A stretch of 64,000 nucleotides of DNA from Rossellomorea arthrocnemi (lineage in GTDB: Bacteria > Bacillota > Bacilli > Bacillales > Bacillaceae_B). Both the position numbers and the translations under genes were made by a program. The notes under the pieces were generated by a model. It did not search any database. It was given only the letters and a program-made list of their open reading frames with translations, and was not told the DNA's origin. Positions 1 through 7,862 of the stretch are shown piece by piece. The stretch covers positions 1 through 64,000 of the forward strand of contig NZ_CAJGBF010000012.1 of assembly GCF_904424705.1 (NCBI RefSeq). Direction: 5' to 3'. The number at the start of each line of letters is the position of its first letter. Position 1 is the first letter of the stretch.

Positions 1-169
1 TTTCCTGATAAAATTTCTTGTCATGATTGTCCGAAGTCGCTTCTCCACCTTTTTCACCGATCTCCTGGTAGAATTCTTTGTCATGGTTCTTCGCTGTTTG
101 CTCTCCGCCTTTACGGCCAGCTTCTTCGTAACTCATTTTGTTGTTGCTGTTGTTGTTACTGTTTGCCAT
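1..169 (-). CDS. KGG-repeat general stress protein (GsiB-like), 3' part outside window
   Basis: The reverse strand from the ATG at 169 encodes a hydrophilic, Asn/Gly/Lys-rich protein that runs off the window edge. It contains repeats of the type GRKGGEQTAKNHDKEFYQE followed by GEKGGEATSDNHDKKFYQE, the roughly 20-residue KGG (stress-induced) motif of GsiB and plant LEA-like proteins. The family is thought to protect proteins or membranes during desiccation and general stress. AAGGAGG lies just upstream of the ATG. A sigma-B-type promoter about 60-80 bases upstream agrees with the known regulation of gsiB in Bacillus subtilis. Only the first 56 codons are visible, so total repeat number is unknown. 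Confidence 0.85.
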   Translation of the reverse strand, partial: MANSNNNSNNKMSYEEAGRKGGEQTAKNHDKEFYQEIGEKGGEATSDNHDKKFYQE

Positions 170-225
170 AAATAAAATCCTCCTTAAGTTTGGTAAATGG
201 TGTTGTACGATTGTACATTTTTTAT

Positions 226-250
226 ATACCTCGTGAGAGCAGAGTTAAAC
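226..250 (-). promoter_or_regulatory. Sigma-B-type promoter for the KGG stress gene
   Basis: On the minus strand, GTTTAA (245-250) is separated by 13 bases from AGGTAT (226-231), close to the sigma-B consensus GTTTAA-N12-14-GGGTAT. It lies about 57 bases upstream of the start codon at 169. This is a match by eye. Confidence 0.6.
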
Positions 251-377
251 GAAAATGTCGGTTTTTAACATTTTTGTAATTTAATTTTTACTATAGAAGA
301 GTAAACCCTCTTAATAGAAGTGCTTGCCGGGGAGGTGTATGATACTTGTAGGAAATAAAATAAAGGAGACTTGTTAC

Positions 378-1571
378 ATGGAATACATCAAGCGGGGAAC
401 AAAAGCCTTCAAGAATACTAATCTTGCTCTTTTTGCAGGCGGATTCAGCACCTTCGCCATCCTGTGGGGAACACAGCCCCTGCTGCCGGAAATCGCTCGT
501 GATTTCAATGTCTCACCCGCCACTTCAAGTCTCAGCCAGTCTTCTACCACTATTGCTCTCGCCATCAGTCTCTTAATCGCAGGATCCTTGTCGGACGTAT
601 ATGGAAGAAAGTCCGTCATGACATTTTCTCTTCTGGCTTCCTCCATCCTTGCCATCTGTACGGGATTTGCCACGGGGTTTCATATGCTTGTAGCCGGGCG
701 GATCCTGCAGGGCATCACACTTGCCGGGCTGCCCGCCGTCGCCATGGCTTACCTTGGTGAAGAAATCGAAGGGAAAAGCCTGGGGATGGCCATGGGATTA
801 TACATCAGCGGAAACTCCATCGGGGGAATGTCGGGACGGATCATGAGCGGCGTCCTTACCGATTACTTCAATTGGCATGTCGCCTTGATGGGAATCGGGA
901 TCATCAGCTTATTATCGAGTATCATCTTCATGACCCTTCTACCACGGTCTGTCCATTTCGAACCCCGGGCCTTCAAGCTGAAGTCATTGGCCGGTTCCCT
1001 GCTCAGTCAATTCAATGTGCCGGGACTCACGTTTCTGTTCACCATCGGGTTTCTCTTGATGGGCGGATTCGTCTCCCTCTACAATTACATTGGATTTGAG
1101 CTGATCGCTCCACCCTACTCCCTCAGCCAGACCGTTGTCGGCTTCATTTTCATCGTCTATATCGTCGGCACCTTCAGCTCAACGTGGATGGGGATGCTTG
1201 CTGATCAATATGGAAAAAAGAGAATCCTGCCGCTGTCTTTAGTCATCATGCTTTCTGGCGTGATAACGACCCTGCACCCGAATCTCTGGGTCAAAATGAT
1301 CGGGATCGCTGTCTTCACATACGGGTTCTTCGCCGGCCATTCCATCGCAAGCAGCTGGGTTGGACGATTGGCCGTCCATGATAAAGCACAGGCTTCGGCC
1401 CTCTACTTATCCGCCTATTACGCAGGTTCCAGTGTCGGCGGTACCGTCAGTGGAAGCTTCTATCACCAGTTCAACTGGGCCGGTGTCGTGTGGATGATCG
1501 TGGCTCTCTCCGTCATTTCAATTGGCATTTCATTTATGTTAGGGAGAAGGGACGTAATACGATCAATATAA
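378..1571 (+). CDS. MFS transporter (YnfM/YbcL-like drug exporter)
   Basis: The product is a 397-residue integral membrane protein with about 12 hydrophobic segments, the normal size for a major facilitator. The cytoplasmic motif A between TM2 and TM3 is visible as SDVYGRKS near residues 72-79, and a second copy (ADQYGKKR) occurs in the C-terminal half. The N-terminus matches the YnfM group of putative proton-coupled drug exporters; the substrate cannot be told. The reading frame is open from 324, but the ATG at 378 follows AAAGGAG at good spacing and is preferred. It is a single gene, closed by a hairpin shared with the convergent DinB gene. Confidence 0.85.
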   Translation: MEYIKRGTKAFKNTNLALFAGGFSTFAILWGTQPLLPEIARDFNVSPATSSLSQSSTTIALAISLLIAGSLSDVYGRKSVMTFSLLASSILAICTGFATGFHMLVAGRILQGITLAGLPAVAMAYLGEEIEGKSLGMAMGLYISGNSIGGMSGRIMSGVLTDYFNWHVALMGIGIISLLSSIIFMTLLPRSVHFEPRAFKLKSLAGSLLSQFNVPGLTFLFTIGFLLMGGFVSLYNYIGFELIAPPYSLSQTVVGFIFIVYIVGTFSSTWMGMLADQYGKKRILPLSLVIMLSGVITTLHPNLWVKMIGIAVFTYGFFAGHSIASSWVGRLAVHDKAQASALYLSAYYAGSSVGGTVSGSFYHQFNWAGVVWMIVALSVISIGISFMLGRRDVIRSI

Positions 1572-1598
1572 AAGAGGACTTGCCGAGAAGTCCTCTTT
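1571..1598. terminator. Bidirectional terminator between MFS and DinB genes
   Basis: AAAGAGGACT pairs with AGTCCTCTTT across an 8-base loop, immediately after the MFS stop and 8 bases from the end of the convergent gene. A-rich and T-rich flanks suit both directions. Confidence 0.8.
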
Positions 1599-1606
1599 CT
1601 TTGGCC

Positions 1607-2065
1607 TTATCCCTTCACGCCTGCTTCAGGACCCCAGGATCCCTGTAATTTTCTAATATAAAGAATTTGCCCTGCATGGTAAGTGGTATGGATGGTGAGG
1701 TGGGCAATGACCTCCACCCATTTTGTCAGACTCACTTCATCAGCCTCATCGACCGCCTTCTTCCATTCTGCCATTAATTGATTGATCCGTACTCCCGTTT
1801 CCTCCCAACTGAGACCATCCTTATTCCTAAACGTACTTTCCCCCGTCCTCTCTTCATTTTCAATCCCTTTCAGCTGATTCAAGTGACGCTGATTATAATA
1901 GATGAGGTGATGGATGATTTCAGAGATGGAATTGCTCCCTTCATTGGGCTTCCACGTGGCTTGTTGTTCTGTGAGGCCGTTAATGGAATTGATCAATGAG
2001 ACGAACCAGGTATTTTGATCGTGGCAGGCTTCGAGTTGCATGAGTAGAACTTGTTTGGCGTTCAT
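1607..2065 (-). CDS. DinB family protein
   Basis: The 152-residue product has the four-helix DinB/YfiT layout. The presumed metal ligands are visible: His52/His53 in helix 2 (EIIHHLIYYNQRH) and the C-terminal pair HTTYHAGQ (His126 and His130). DinB-fold enzymes include metal-dependent thiol transferases such as bacillithiol S-transferases; the substrate here is unknown. The frame stays open upstream to 2158, but GGAGG precedes the ATG at 2065, giving the usual family length. A second DinB-like protein is encoded at 24458-24928. Confidence 0.85.
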   Translation of the reverse strand: MNAKQVLLMQLEACHDQNTWFVSLINSINGLTEQQATWKPNEGSNSISEIIHHLIYYNQRHLNQLKGIENEERTGESTFRNKDGLSWEETGVRINQLMAEWKKAVDEADEVSLTKWVEVIAHLTIHTTYHAGQILYIRKLQGSWGPEAGVKG

Positions 2066-2157
2066 TTGTTTTCCCTCCTCCTGTATTTGCCTATCATTAA
2101 TACATTCCAGATAGAGCAGGAGGTTTCCTCTTTTTATTTGGAGTGAAGCGTGAGGCA

Positions 2158-2649
2158 TTAAAAATGGACCTTTACTGTTTCATGAAATGTCATCCCAAAG
2201 TACTGATACTCGATGATCACCCGATGTACTTCTTTGTCGTGGAACACATTCACAGCATAAATCCTGTCCCACTTGGAAGCAGTCCCGGCATCTAGACTCT
2301 CCATTTGTTCAGCATGTGTTGGCCCCGCCTGAATTTTGACGTCCTCTATATTTTTGAAACTGATTTCTTCCGGGAGATTATCCTTTGGCCCACCAGTTAT
2401 CGCGTATCCTCTCAGGAGATTACTCACCTGCATCTTCACCTGTTCAGGAGTTTCATTATGATTGACCTTAACCCCCATCACTTTCGCATCCTTAAATCCA
2501 TGATTGGTGATTCCGACCAGCACAGTCGTTCCATCCTTATTTTGTCCAATGGTACCGATTTCCAAGGGAGGATTCTTCTTAATAGAAAAATACGTTCCTC
2601 CCCCTACTACCATCACAAGCAGTACAGCTGCAATCCAGCATTTCCTCAT
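2158..2649 (-). CDS. Membrane-anchored protein of unknown function
   Basis: The 163-residue product has a single N-terminal hydrophobic segment (about residues 4-22), then a soluble, probably beta-rich domain outside the cell. I do not recognise the family. The ATG at 2649 follows AAAAGGGG and begins directly before the membrane segment; the longer open frame to 2835 adds unlikely Trp/His-rich sequence. It lies in a same-strand group with the small genes at 2850-3295. Confidence 0.65.
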   Translation of the reverse strand: MRKCWIAAVLLVMVVGGGTYFSIKKNPPLEIGTIGQNKDGTTVLVGITNHGFKDAKVMGVKVNHNETPEQVKMQVSNLLRGYAITGGPKDNLPEEISFKNIEDVKIQAGPTHAEQMESLDAGTASKWDRIYAVNVFHDKEVHRVIIEYQYFGMTFHETVKVHF

Positions 2650-2849
2650 CCAGCTAACCCCTTTTTCTCCAAATGTCCTACTCTCTCTCGTCCCTTTATG
2701 AAAATGAATGACATAGATCTTAATAACCCTAATAAGGTTGGGCAGGAGCGACCAATTCCCTGAATGCCAGTGGCTGCTCGCACACCAACTCCACTTTGCC
2801 TTTCCACGGATTACGGGAATACCGCCTCTTATCACGCATTTTCTTCATT

Positions 2850-3104
2850 TTAGCCTCTCTCGAAATCCCCCTTAAGGGACCGTATTATTAACAAGATTCC
2901 CACAACTGCGATTAAAACCGCCAATCCAATGGGAACGATACCAATGTCCCGCATAGCAGTTCCATAAATCCCATATCTTCGGTCCCAGCCTAATCCATCC
3001 GCCTCATCCAGCATGCGCGAATAAACGGATGCCGCTATAAGCGTTGATCCATAAAGAATCGAACTGGCCACTAAGCATGTTAACCCTGTCAATAATGGTT
3101 TCAT
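2850..3104 (-). CDS. Small two-segment membrane protein
   Basis: An 84-residue protein with hydrophobic segments near each end and a polar stretch (DEADGLGWDRRYGIYG) between them. Family not recognised. GTG codons occur 3 and 6 bases upstream, but AGGGTG is best spaced for the ATG at 3104. Eleven bases separate it from the stop of the upstream gene, so it is probably in an operon with 3116-3295 and 3307-4020. Confidence 0.55.
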   Translation of the reverse strand: MKPLLTGLTCLVASSILYGSTLIAASVYSRMLDEADGLGWDRRYGIYGTAMRDIGIVPIGLAVLIAVVGILLIIRSLKGDFERG

Positions 3105-3115
3105 CACCACACACC

Positions 3116-3295
3116 CTATCTACCAAAAAACTCCGGCAGCTGAACTCCCAGATCGAACAAAGCACTCGTCACAAGGAGAATCAGCACCGGAATTACAAAA
3201 AGTATCATCACGAAAGTACATGATTTATTCGAAGAATCATCCCGTTTTTTCTCACGGTAAAGCTCTTGAACCCGCTTCTGCTTTTCCTTCGTCAT
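3116..3295 (-). CDS. Small single-pass membrane protein
   Basis: A 59-residue protein with a charged N-terminal part (MTKEKQKRVQELYREKKRDD) followed by one hydrophobic segment. AAAGGAGG lies 5 bases before the ATG at 3295, which decides the start. It sits 11 bases downstream of the DUF2711-like gene and appears co-transcribed with it. No function can be assigned. Confidence 0.65.
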   Translation of the reverse strand: MTKEKQKRVQELYREKKRDDSSNKSCTFVMILFVIPVLILLVTSALFDLGVQLPEFFGR

Positions 3296-3306
3296 GTGTT
3301 CCTCCT

Positions 3307-4020
3307 TTAAGGAGCACCATTTTTGACACTCCAATAAATCTCCGTCTCCTCATCACAGAAGAATCCCTCCAGATCAGCTGACTTTACGATTCTACTCAAT
3401 GTCTGTCTGTCACCACAGATCATGGAAAAATGACTGTCCCAATGGGTAGTCACAAGGATTTTCTGATCGTGGGTGAAGAGGTTTCGACGTTCCCGATGAA
3501 GAATGATGCCATCATCATGTATAATATCGTCCATATGCTCAAGCTTTCTTTCTGTGCAAAATTCATCCCCGCACCATATCCAGTTATATCCTTCTTTTTT
3601 CATGGCACGGAGCAGATCATCCATGACGAGGTCTGGGAAGAGCCCCTCGGAAGGAAACACAATCTTTCTCTCCTCACACACTTCCATGATACGTTTGGCC
3701 CAGGTTCGGTTTTCATATTTTTTATTGAGCCCAAGGACGATACTTCTGAGGCCGATATCCACTTCTGCCAAGTTCGATAATCTGGATGTCCCCATGAACT
3801 CCTGCCAGGTGATTTTCTCACAATGATCCACCATCTCCCGTTTACCGGGATACGTATCCGGATTAAACAATGCGAAGTCGATAGTCAGTGGCTTAATAAA
3901 TGGATGGAAGAATATGAATATGTCTTCAAATACATTTTTATAGAACTCTTTTATCGGCATGTCCGCATCTGAACACACTGAATAACGATACGGTTCGGGT
4001 AACACTCTGTTTTCAGACAT
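3307..4020 (-). CDS. DUF2711-like protein (YwbB type)
   Basis: A 237-residue soluble protein rich in aromatic and acidic residues, with recognisable stretches such as EFYKNVFEDIFIFFHPF, AEVDIGLRSIVLGL and TTHWDSHFSMICG. By recall these match DUF2711, the family of B. subtilis YwbB, whose function is unknown. GGAGGGGG precedes the ATG. It is the first gene of a short minus-strand operon of small membrane proteins. Family assignment is from memory. Confidence 0.6.
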   Translation of the reverse strand: MSENRVLPEPYRYSVCSDADMPIKEFYKNVFEDIFIFFHPFIKPLTIDFALFNPDTYPGKREMVDHCEKITWQEFMGTSRLSNLAEVDIGLRSIVLGLNKKYENRTWAKRIMEVCEERKIVFPSEGLFPDLVMDDLLRAMKKEGYNWIWCGDEFCTERKLEHMDDIIHDDGIILHRERRNLFTHDQKILVTTHWDSHFSMICGDRQTLSRIVKSADLEGFFCDEETEIYWSVKNGAP

Positions 4021-4155
4021 TCGCCCCCTCCTTCACACTCTAAATTATTCGCCAACTCGCAGGGATAATCCTGTTTTTTCCATAATCTCCATGTAACTCA
4101 TTTGTAACTGAATTCTCTTACACTTGACTCATTAGATGAAAGGGGTTGGCGTCTT

Positions 4156-5934
4156 TTGTTGAAAGGTAAACAAGTGTGGGTGACAGTTGTTGCGCTTATG
4201 TTGTTAGGGGCATGTACGTTGTTTCCGGGTTCTTCTATTGCTGCAGGTCAGTTTCTGAACGGTTCTTATGGGGGAAAGCCCTACAAATTGTATGTTCCTG
4301 AACAGTATGATTCAAGCAGGGCCTATCCTCTGTATGTGATGCTTCACGGTTGTACACAGGATGCAAGTCAATTCTCCACAGGCACGAAGATGAATACTCT
4401 TGCGGATGAAAAAGGGTTCTTGGTCCTTTATCCGGAACAAACGAGCAGCTCTAATTCCAATAAGTGCTGGAACTGGTTTGAAGCAGCCCATCAGTCCCGT
4501 GGAAGTGGGGAACCTGCTATCATTGCCGGGATGGTCAATTCTATAAAGAATGACTATTCAATCCAGAATGAGAAAGTATATGTGGCGGGACTGTCAGCCG
4601 GCGCCGCCATGAGTGTAATCATGGGGGCAACTTATCCAGATCTCTTCTCAGGAATCGGTGTAGGTTCAGGGCTTGAGTATAAGGCGGCGACAAGTATGAC
4701 CGGGGCATTCACTGCCATGTCGAGTGGGGGGCCGAATCCAGGGACACAAGGAAGACTCGCTTACCAGGCAATGAGCAGTCGCGCATCAGCTTTGCCCGTC
4801 ATCGTCTTCCATGGGACCTCTGATTATACGGTTAGTCCGGTGAATGGAGATCAAGTCATCACTCAGTGGTCAGTCACCAATGACTTAGCACAAAACGGAT
4901 CGGAAGACGGGTGGATGGATGATCAGCCTGACCGGACAGAAAATGGGGCAGTATCCGGCGGAAGAAGCTATATCGTCAACGATTATGAAGGCGGTGACGG
5001 AAAGGTTTGGATGAAAAAGGTGAAGGTCCAGAACATGGGGCATGCATGGTCCGGCGGGAGTTCACAAGGGAGCTATACAGATCCACAAGGTCCCGATGCG
5101 AGCCGGATGATGTGGGAATTCTTTCATTCATTCAGTGGTGATGACAACGGTGGAGGTGACGAGACAGCACCCATTACGATAGCTACACCCAAAGGGGGAA
5201 CCTATTCTCACCCCATTGAGGTAGAGCTTTTGACGAATGAAGAGGCCGACACCTATTATACAACCGACGGCTCGAATCCAACAGTGCAATCCACTCTGTA
5301 CTCAAGCCCCATCCAGATCACGGATGATACGATCCTTACATTTTTCAGTCAGGACCGTTCAGGGCAAAAGGAAGCGATCAAACAGGAGGTATACGTGATA
5401 AATGAAGGCGCTCCAGATGACCGGATCACCATCGCCTCCACTCCAGATGAAGACGGCTTTTCCGGGAAATTCATTGCAGATGGGAAAGGAAACGATGACA
5501 TCAAAGTCGGTGATAAAGGCATGTACAATATCGATACCTTTAGAGGGATTCTATCTTTTGATACGAGTGTGATTGAGAACATGACCGTAGAGTCTGCCAC
5601 GATCCGCCTTTACACCAAATCCCTTACCGGAACAGTTCCTTCCATCACTATGGATATCAAAAATGGAACCTTTGGCAGTGCATCCATTGAATCTGGCGAC
5701 TATTCCGCCAGTCCGAGTCTTACCAATATAACCAGCTTTCCCACCCCTGCCACCTCAAGCTACATTGATGTGGAAATTCCCGCTGGCGCCATCTCACAAC
5801 TGAACAAAAATGAGAAAACACAATTTAAACTGAAGGCTGAAACGGTCGCCGGTTTTACTGCGAATCAGGCTGTGTTTTACGGGGGCGGCAACGGGGAAAC
5901 CTCACCGACCCTCATCATCAATGGAACGAATTAA
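4156..5934 (+). CDS. Secreted PHB-depolymerase-type esterase with two C-terminal beta modules
   Basis: The 592-residue protein has an export signal, then an alpha/beta-hydrolase domain (about 31-320) of the PHB depolymerase/CE1 esterase family. The nucleophile is Ser147 in GLSAG; Asp223 (HGTSDY) and His296 (HAWSGG) complete the likely triad, and HGCTQD at 64-69 forms the oxyanion region. Residues about 335-420 resemble a chitobiase-type C-terminal beta domain, and about 425-592 a DNRLRE-type module, both usual on polysaccharide-acting or surface enzymes. Natural substrates may be polyester or an acylated polysaccharide. The start is TTG (4156 or 4159) after GAAAGGGG. The signal contains both LGAC (Cys20) and a later SIAA site, so lipoprotein or free secretion remain possible. 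Confidence 0.8.
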   Translation: MLKGKQVWVTVVALMLLGACTLFPGSSIAAGQFLNGSYGGKPYKLYVPEQYDSSRAYPLYVMLHGCTQDASQFSTGTKMNTLADEKGFLVLYPEQTSSSNSNKCWNWFEAAHQSRGSGEPAIIAGMVNSIKNDYSIQNEKVYVAGLSAGAAMSVIMGATYPDLFSGIGVGSGLEYKAATSMTGAFTAMSSGGPNPGTQGRLAYQAMSSRASALPVIVFHGTSDYTVSPVNGDQVITQWSVTNDLAQNGSEDGWMDDQPDRTENGAVSGGRSYIVNDYEGGDGKVWMKKVKVQNMGHAWSGGSSQGSYTDPQGPDASRMMWEFFHSFSGDDNGGGDETAPITIATPKGGTYSHPIEVELLTNEEADTYYTTDGSNPTVQSTLYSSPIQITDDTILTFFSQDRSGQKEAIKQEVYVINEGAPDDRITIASTPDEDGFSGKFIADGKGNDDIKVGDKGMYNIDTFRGILSFDTSVIENMTVESATIRLYTKSLTGTVPSITMDIKNGTFGSASIESGDYSASPSLTNITSFPTPATSSYIDVEIPAGAISQLNKNEKTQFKLKAETVAGFTANQAVFYGGGNGETSPTLIINGTN

Positions 5935-5949
5935 GGATTCACTTCTTTT

Positions 5950-5985
5950 AAAACCATCAGAAGTCCCAGGGCTCCTGATGGTTTT
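5950..5985 (+). terminator. Terminator after the secreted esterase
   Basis: AAAACCATCAG (5950-5960) pairs with CTGATGGTTTT (5975-5985). The hairpin is followed by a weak T-run and also lies at the end of the convergent minus operon ending at 6006. Confidence 0.75.
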
Positions 5986-6005
5986 CATTCCTATCAAAGA
6001 TGAAC

Positions 6006-6266
6006 TTAAAACCCCACTCCCATCAACCCAGCCATAAACAACACGATAAACAGTATAAACCCAGCCGGAAACACGACCAAAATCACCGCCGATGCCTTCC
6101 TCCAAAACCCCGGCTCACTATACCAGGAGGAAAAGGCTGCGCCACCGAATCCAAGTAACATGATCCAGATCCATAACTGGCCAATCTGTTTCCCGACAAG
6201 GGACTGTAAAATCAGGAACGTGACAATCAGAATACTAAACGATAGCAGACCAAAGTATTTTTTCAT
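6006..6266 (-). CDS. Small multi-pass membrane protein
   Basis: An 86-residue, very hydrophobic protein with three predicted segments. Its ATG at 6266 overlaps the stop of the acetyltransferase gene as ATGA, and GGAGG sits just upstream, so the two are translationally coupled. It ends the operon that starts at 7749. Family not recognised. Confidence 0.65.
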   Translation of the reverse strand: MKKYFGLLSFSILIVTFLILQSLVGKQIGQLWIWIMLLGFGGAAFSSWYSEPGFWRKASAVILVVFPAGFILFIVLFMAGLMGVGF

Positions 6267-6703
6267 GTCATCCTCCATTCATATTGAATATCCGGCAGAT
6301 TCTCCTCATTCTCGTGACCCCTGCCGATCACCACAAATCCGTTCTTTTCATAAAAGCGCTGCGCATTCAGATTCACTTCAAAGGTGTATAGAGTCAAGCA
6401 CCCGCTGGACTTCGCTTTCGCTTTATCCAGTAACAACTGCCCGATCCCGAGTCCCTGGTACTCAACATGAATGTATAGCTGGCTTATTTCCCTTTCATTA
6501 TATGCCGCCATTCCGGCTACTTCTCCGTTTTTCAGTGCTAAATCAACTTGGAAGTCTTGGGGAAGAATATGAGTTAAAAAATGCAGGTGACTGTCCACTC
6601 CATGTTTTTCCTTTTGACCTATGGCACGTTCTTTACTTTCCCGCCACATGACCACGGTTTCTTCAGCGTACTTTGGATGGAAGGGAATAATGTCTGCTTT
6701 CAT
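6263..6703 (-). CDS. GNAT family N-acetyltransferase
   Basis: The 146-residue product is a single-domain GNAT. The acetyl-CoA pyrophosphate loop is visible as QGLGIGQLLL (Q/RxxGxG/A), preceded by the beta4 strand ISQLYIHVEY and followed by NLNAQRFYEKNGF, the typical motif B. It moves an acetyl group from acetyl-CoA to an unknown amine. GAGGAGG precedes the ATG at 6703 and overlaps the TGA of the broken upstream gene, so expression was probably coupled to that gene before the repeat element inserted. Confidence 0.85.
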   Translation of the reverse strand: MKADIIPFHPKYAEETVVMWRESKERAIGQKEKHGVDSHLHFLTHILPQDFQVDLALKNGEVAGMAAYNEREISQLYIHVEYQGLGIGQLLLDKAKAKSSGCLTLYTFEVNLNAQRFYEKNGFVVIGRGHENEENLPDIQYEWRMT

Positions 6704-6837
6704 CCATGCACCTCCTCAAGGGTCTTTCGTGTATTGAAATGCAATTGTTGATAAAATGAATGATAAGGCAATAAGTATCGGTGTTACAATAAGGCTGTTT
6801 TCGCAAACTTTGTTGCTCTTAAATTAGTGAGTGCTAG

Positions 6838-7090
6838 TTGATTTCCACTACAGGTGCTCGCTTTCCGCGGGGCGTGAGTTGAGCCTCCTCGGGCTTTCGC
6901 CCTGCGGGGTCTCAACTTGTCTAGCTCCGGCGGCTAGCCCCTCGAGGTCATAAGCCAAATGGACCAAGAAGGCAAAGAACGCCTTCTTAGCCCATTCATC
7001 TTATGCTTGTCGGGACTGAACGAGCCGCCTCCGCTTTTCTGCATTTCCCGCTATTCCCGCAGGAGTCGAGCACCTTCCGTTCCAATCAAC
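6838..7090. repeat. GC-rich dispersed repeat with hairpin ends (inside the MITE-like element)
   Basis: The segment begins GTTGATTTCC..AGGTGCTCG and ends CGAGCACC..TTCCAATCAAC, an imperfect inverted repeat. Internally, AGTTGAG-CC (6877-6885) pairs with GGTCTCAACT (6908-6917). From memory, similar GC-rich units (CCGCGGGGCG ... CCCGCAGGAGTCGAGCACC) are dispersed in many Bacillus-type genomes; copy number needs a genome search. Confidence 0.65.
6920..7039. repeat. Second dispersed hairpin repeat nested in the GC-rich repeat
   Basis: This about 120-bp unit folds on itself: CATAAG (6949-6954) pairs with CTTATG (7000-7005), AAGAAGGC (6966-6973) with GCCTTCTT (6981-6988), and AGCTCCGGCGGCT near the left end resembles the complement of the right end GCCGCCTCCGCT. 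It interrupts the surrounding repeat. The exact borders are uncertain by a few bases. Confidence 0.6.
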
Positions 7091-7403
7091 TCTCAAAGCG
7101 TGTGTGTCTGAAATAGACATATATAAATACCTTACGTTCTAACTCTACCTTCTTTCTAAGTGTTGAGTGAACAACGCTCAGCTCTTTCTATCCAACACCG
7201 GTTACAGAGCTCAGGCAACAAATTGTTCAAGAACAACAATCTTTACGATAAGAGCCTACAATAAACAGCATCGCCATATCGGTTTTAACGTTCCACGGCA
7301 CGAAAGCTTCCCATAGAAAAGCCGTCCCTTTCCATAACACGATGAAAATAAACAGCGTAAATACTAGATAAATGAGCCTTTCCACCAATCGTTTCATCAT
7401 AGG

Positions 7404-7616
7404 CTAAAACGTCAGGGAGTAAAAGGAATAGCCAAAAGCGATGATGCCGGTTGCCATCCCTGGACTTTTCACGTTATCTTTATTATTTAGCATAAAATAT
7501 AAACCCGTACAGAGGAATCCAATGAAGAATCCGATTGTAAATTGAAAGACACCTACTGCAAAACCCGCCACCCCAATAATTTGAAACACAGCAAGCCACT
7601 TCTTTTTCATTTCCAT
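7404..7616 (-). CDS. Small membrane protein, first full-size gene of the interrupted operon
   Basis: A 70-residue protein with two or three hydrophobic segments and a conserved-looking NNKDNVKSPGMATG loop. GAGGTGG precedes the ATG codons at 7616 and 7610; either could be used. Its stop lies 3 bases from the start of the split gene. Function unknown. Confidence 0.6.
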   Translation of the reverse strand: MEMKKKWLAVFQIIGVAGFAVGVFQFTIGFFIGFLCTGLYFMLNNKDNVKSPGMATGIIAFGYSFYSLTF

Positions 7617-7641
7617 GTGTCCACCTCTTAACCAGCAGCCA

Positions 7642-7749
7642 TTATTTTTTATCTTTTAATATCGAAAAAATCAAAAAGGAGATCAAGATTAAAAAGACGA
7701 TCCCGACCCCACTCAGGATGTCGATGATACCATTAACAAGAAAGAGCAT
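7642..7749 (-). CDS. 35-residue membrane peptide
   Basis: The short frame encodes MLFLVNGIIDILSGVGIVFL followed by a second hydrophobic stretch and a KDKK tail. A G-rich stretch (GGGGGGAT) lies about 9 bases upstream of the ATG at 7749. It is head of the operon running to 6006. It may be a real small membrane protein; the evidence is hydrophobicity, ribosome binding site and tight packing only. Confidence 0.4.
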   Translation of the reverse strand: MLFLVNGIIDILSGVGIVFLILISFLIFSILKDKK

Positions 7750-7829
7750 TTCTATAGAATCCCCCCGCGTTTTTTCTAATTATTTCAAATAATGGGATGT
7801 TTCTCAATCCTTTTTTTAGGTGCAAGAAA

Positions 7830-7858
7830 GAGAGCTTACCTTCCAAAGGTAAGCTCTC
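7830..7858 (-). terminator. Terminator after the beta-lactamase gene
   Basis: GAGAGCTTACCTT pairs perfectly with AAGGTAAGCTCTC over a 3-base loop, just past the stop at 7863, followed on the minus strand by a T-rich stretch. Confidence 0.85.
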
Positions 7859-7862
7859 TCAT

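Larger units (their letters stand above)
6792..7257. mobile_element. MITE-like non-coding element, composite and nested
   Basis: The 466-bp segment has imperfect 31-bp terminal inverted repeats (6792-6822 and 7227-7257, 24 of 31 positions alike by my count) and carries no plausible gene. ACAATA occurs directly outside both ends (6786-6791 and 7258-7263) as a target duplication. It interrupts a small gene whose frame is restored by excision. With no transposase it would have to be moved in trans. It contains two further structured repeats (6838-7090 and about 6920-7039). Confidence 0.8.
6716..7400 (-). pseudogene. Small two-segment membrane protein gene split by an inserted repeat element
   Basis: From the ATG at 7400 the minus strand encodes a membrane protein (MMKRLVERLIYLVF...), in frame to 7258, where it enters the repeat element and soon stops. 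On the other side of the element, 6785-6716 continues in frame with a second hydrophobic segment (TPILIALSFILSTIAF) and ends at TGA in front of the GNAT ribosome binding site. Removing the element and one ACAATA copy restores exactly 71 codons (70 residues plus stop). The gene starts 3 bases after the stop at 7404 and would have joined the 7616 and GNAT genes in one operon. Native function unknown. Confidence 0.85.

Noticed and set aside
872-1099. Plus-strand frame within the MFS gene
   Set aside because: It is an out-of-frame shadow of a clear transporter gene and has no recognisable protein character.
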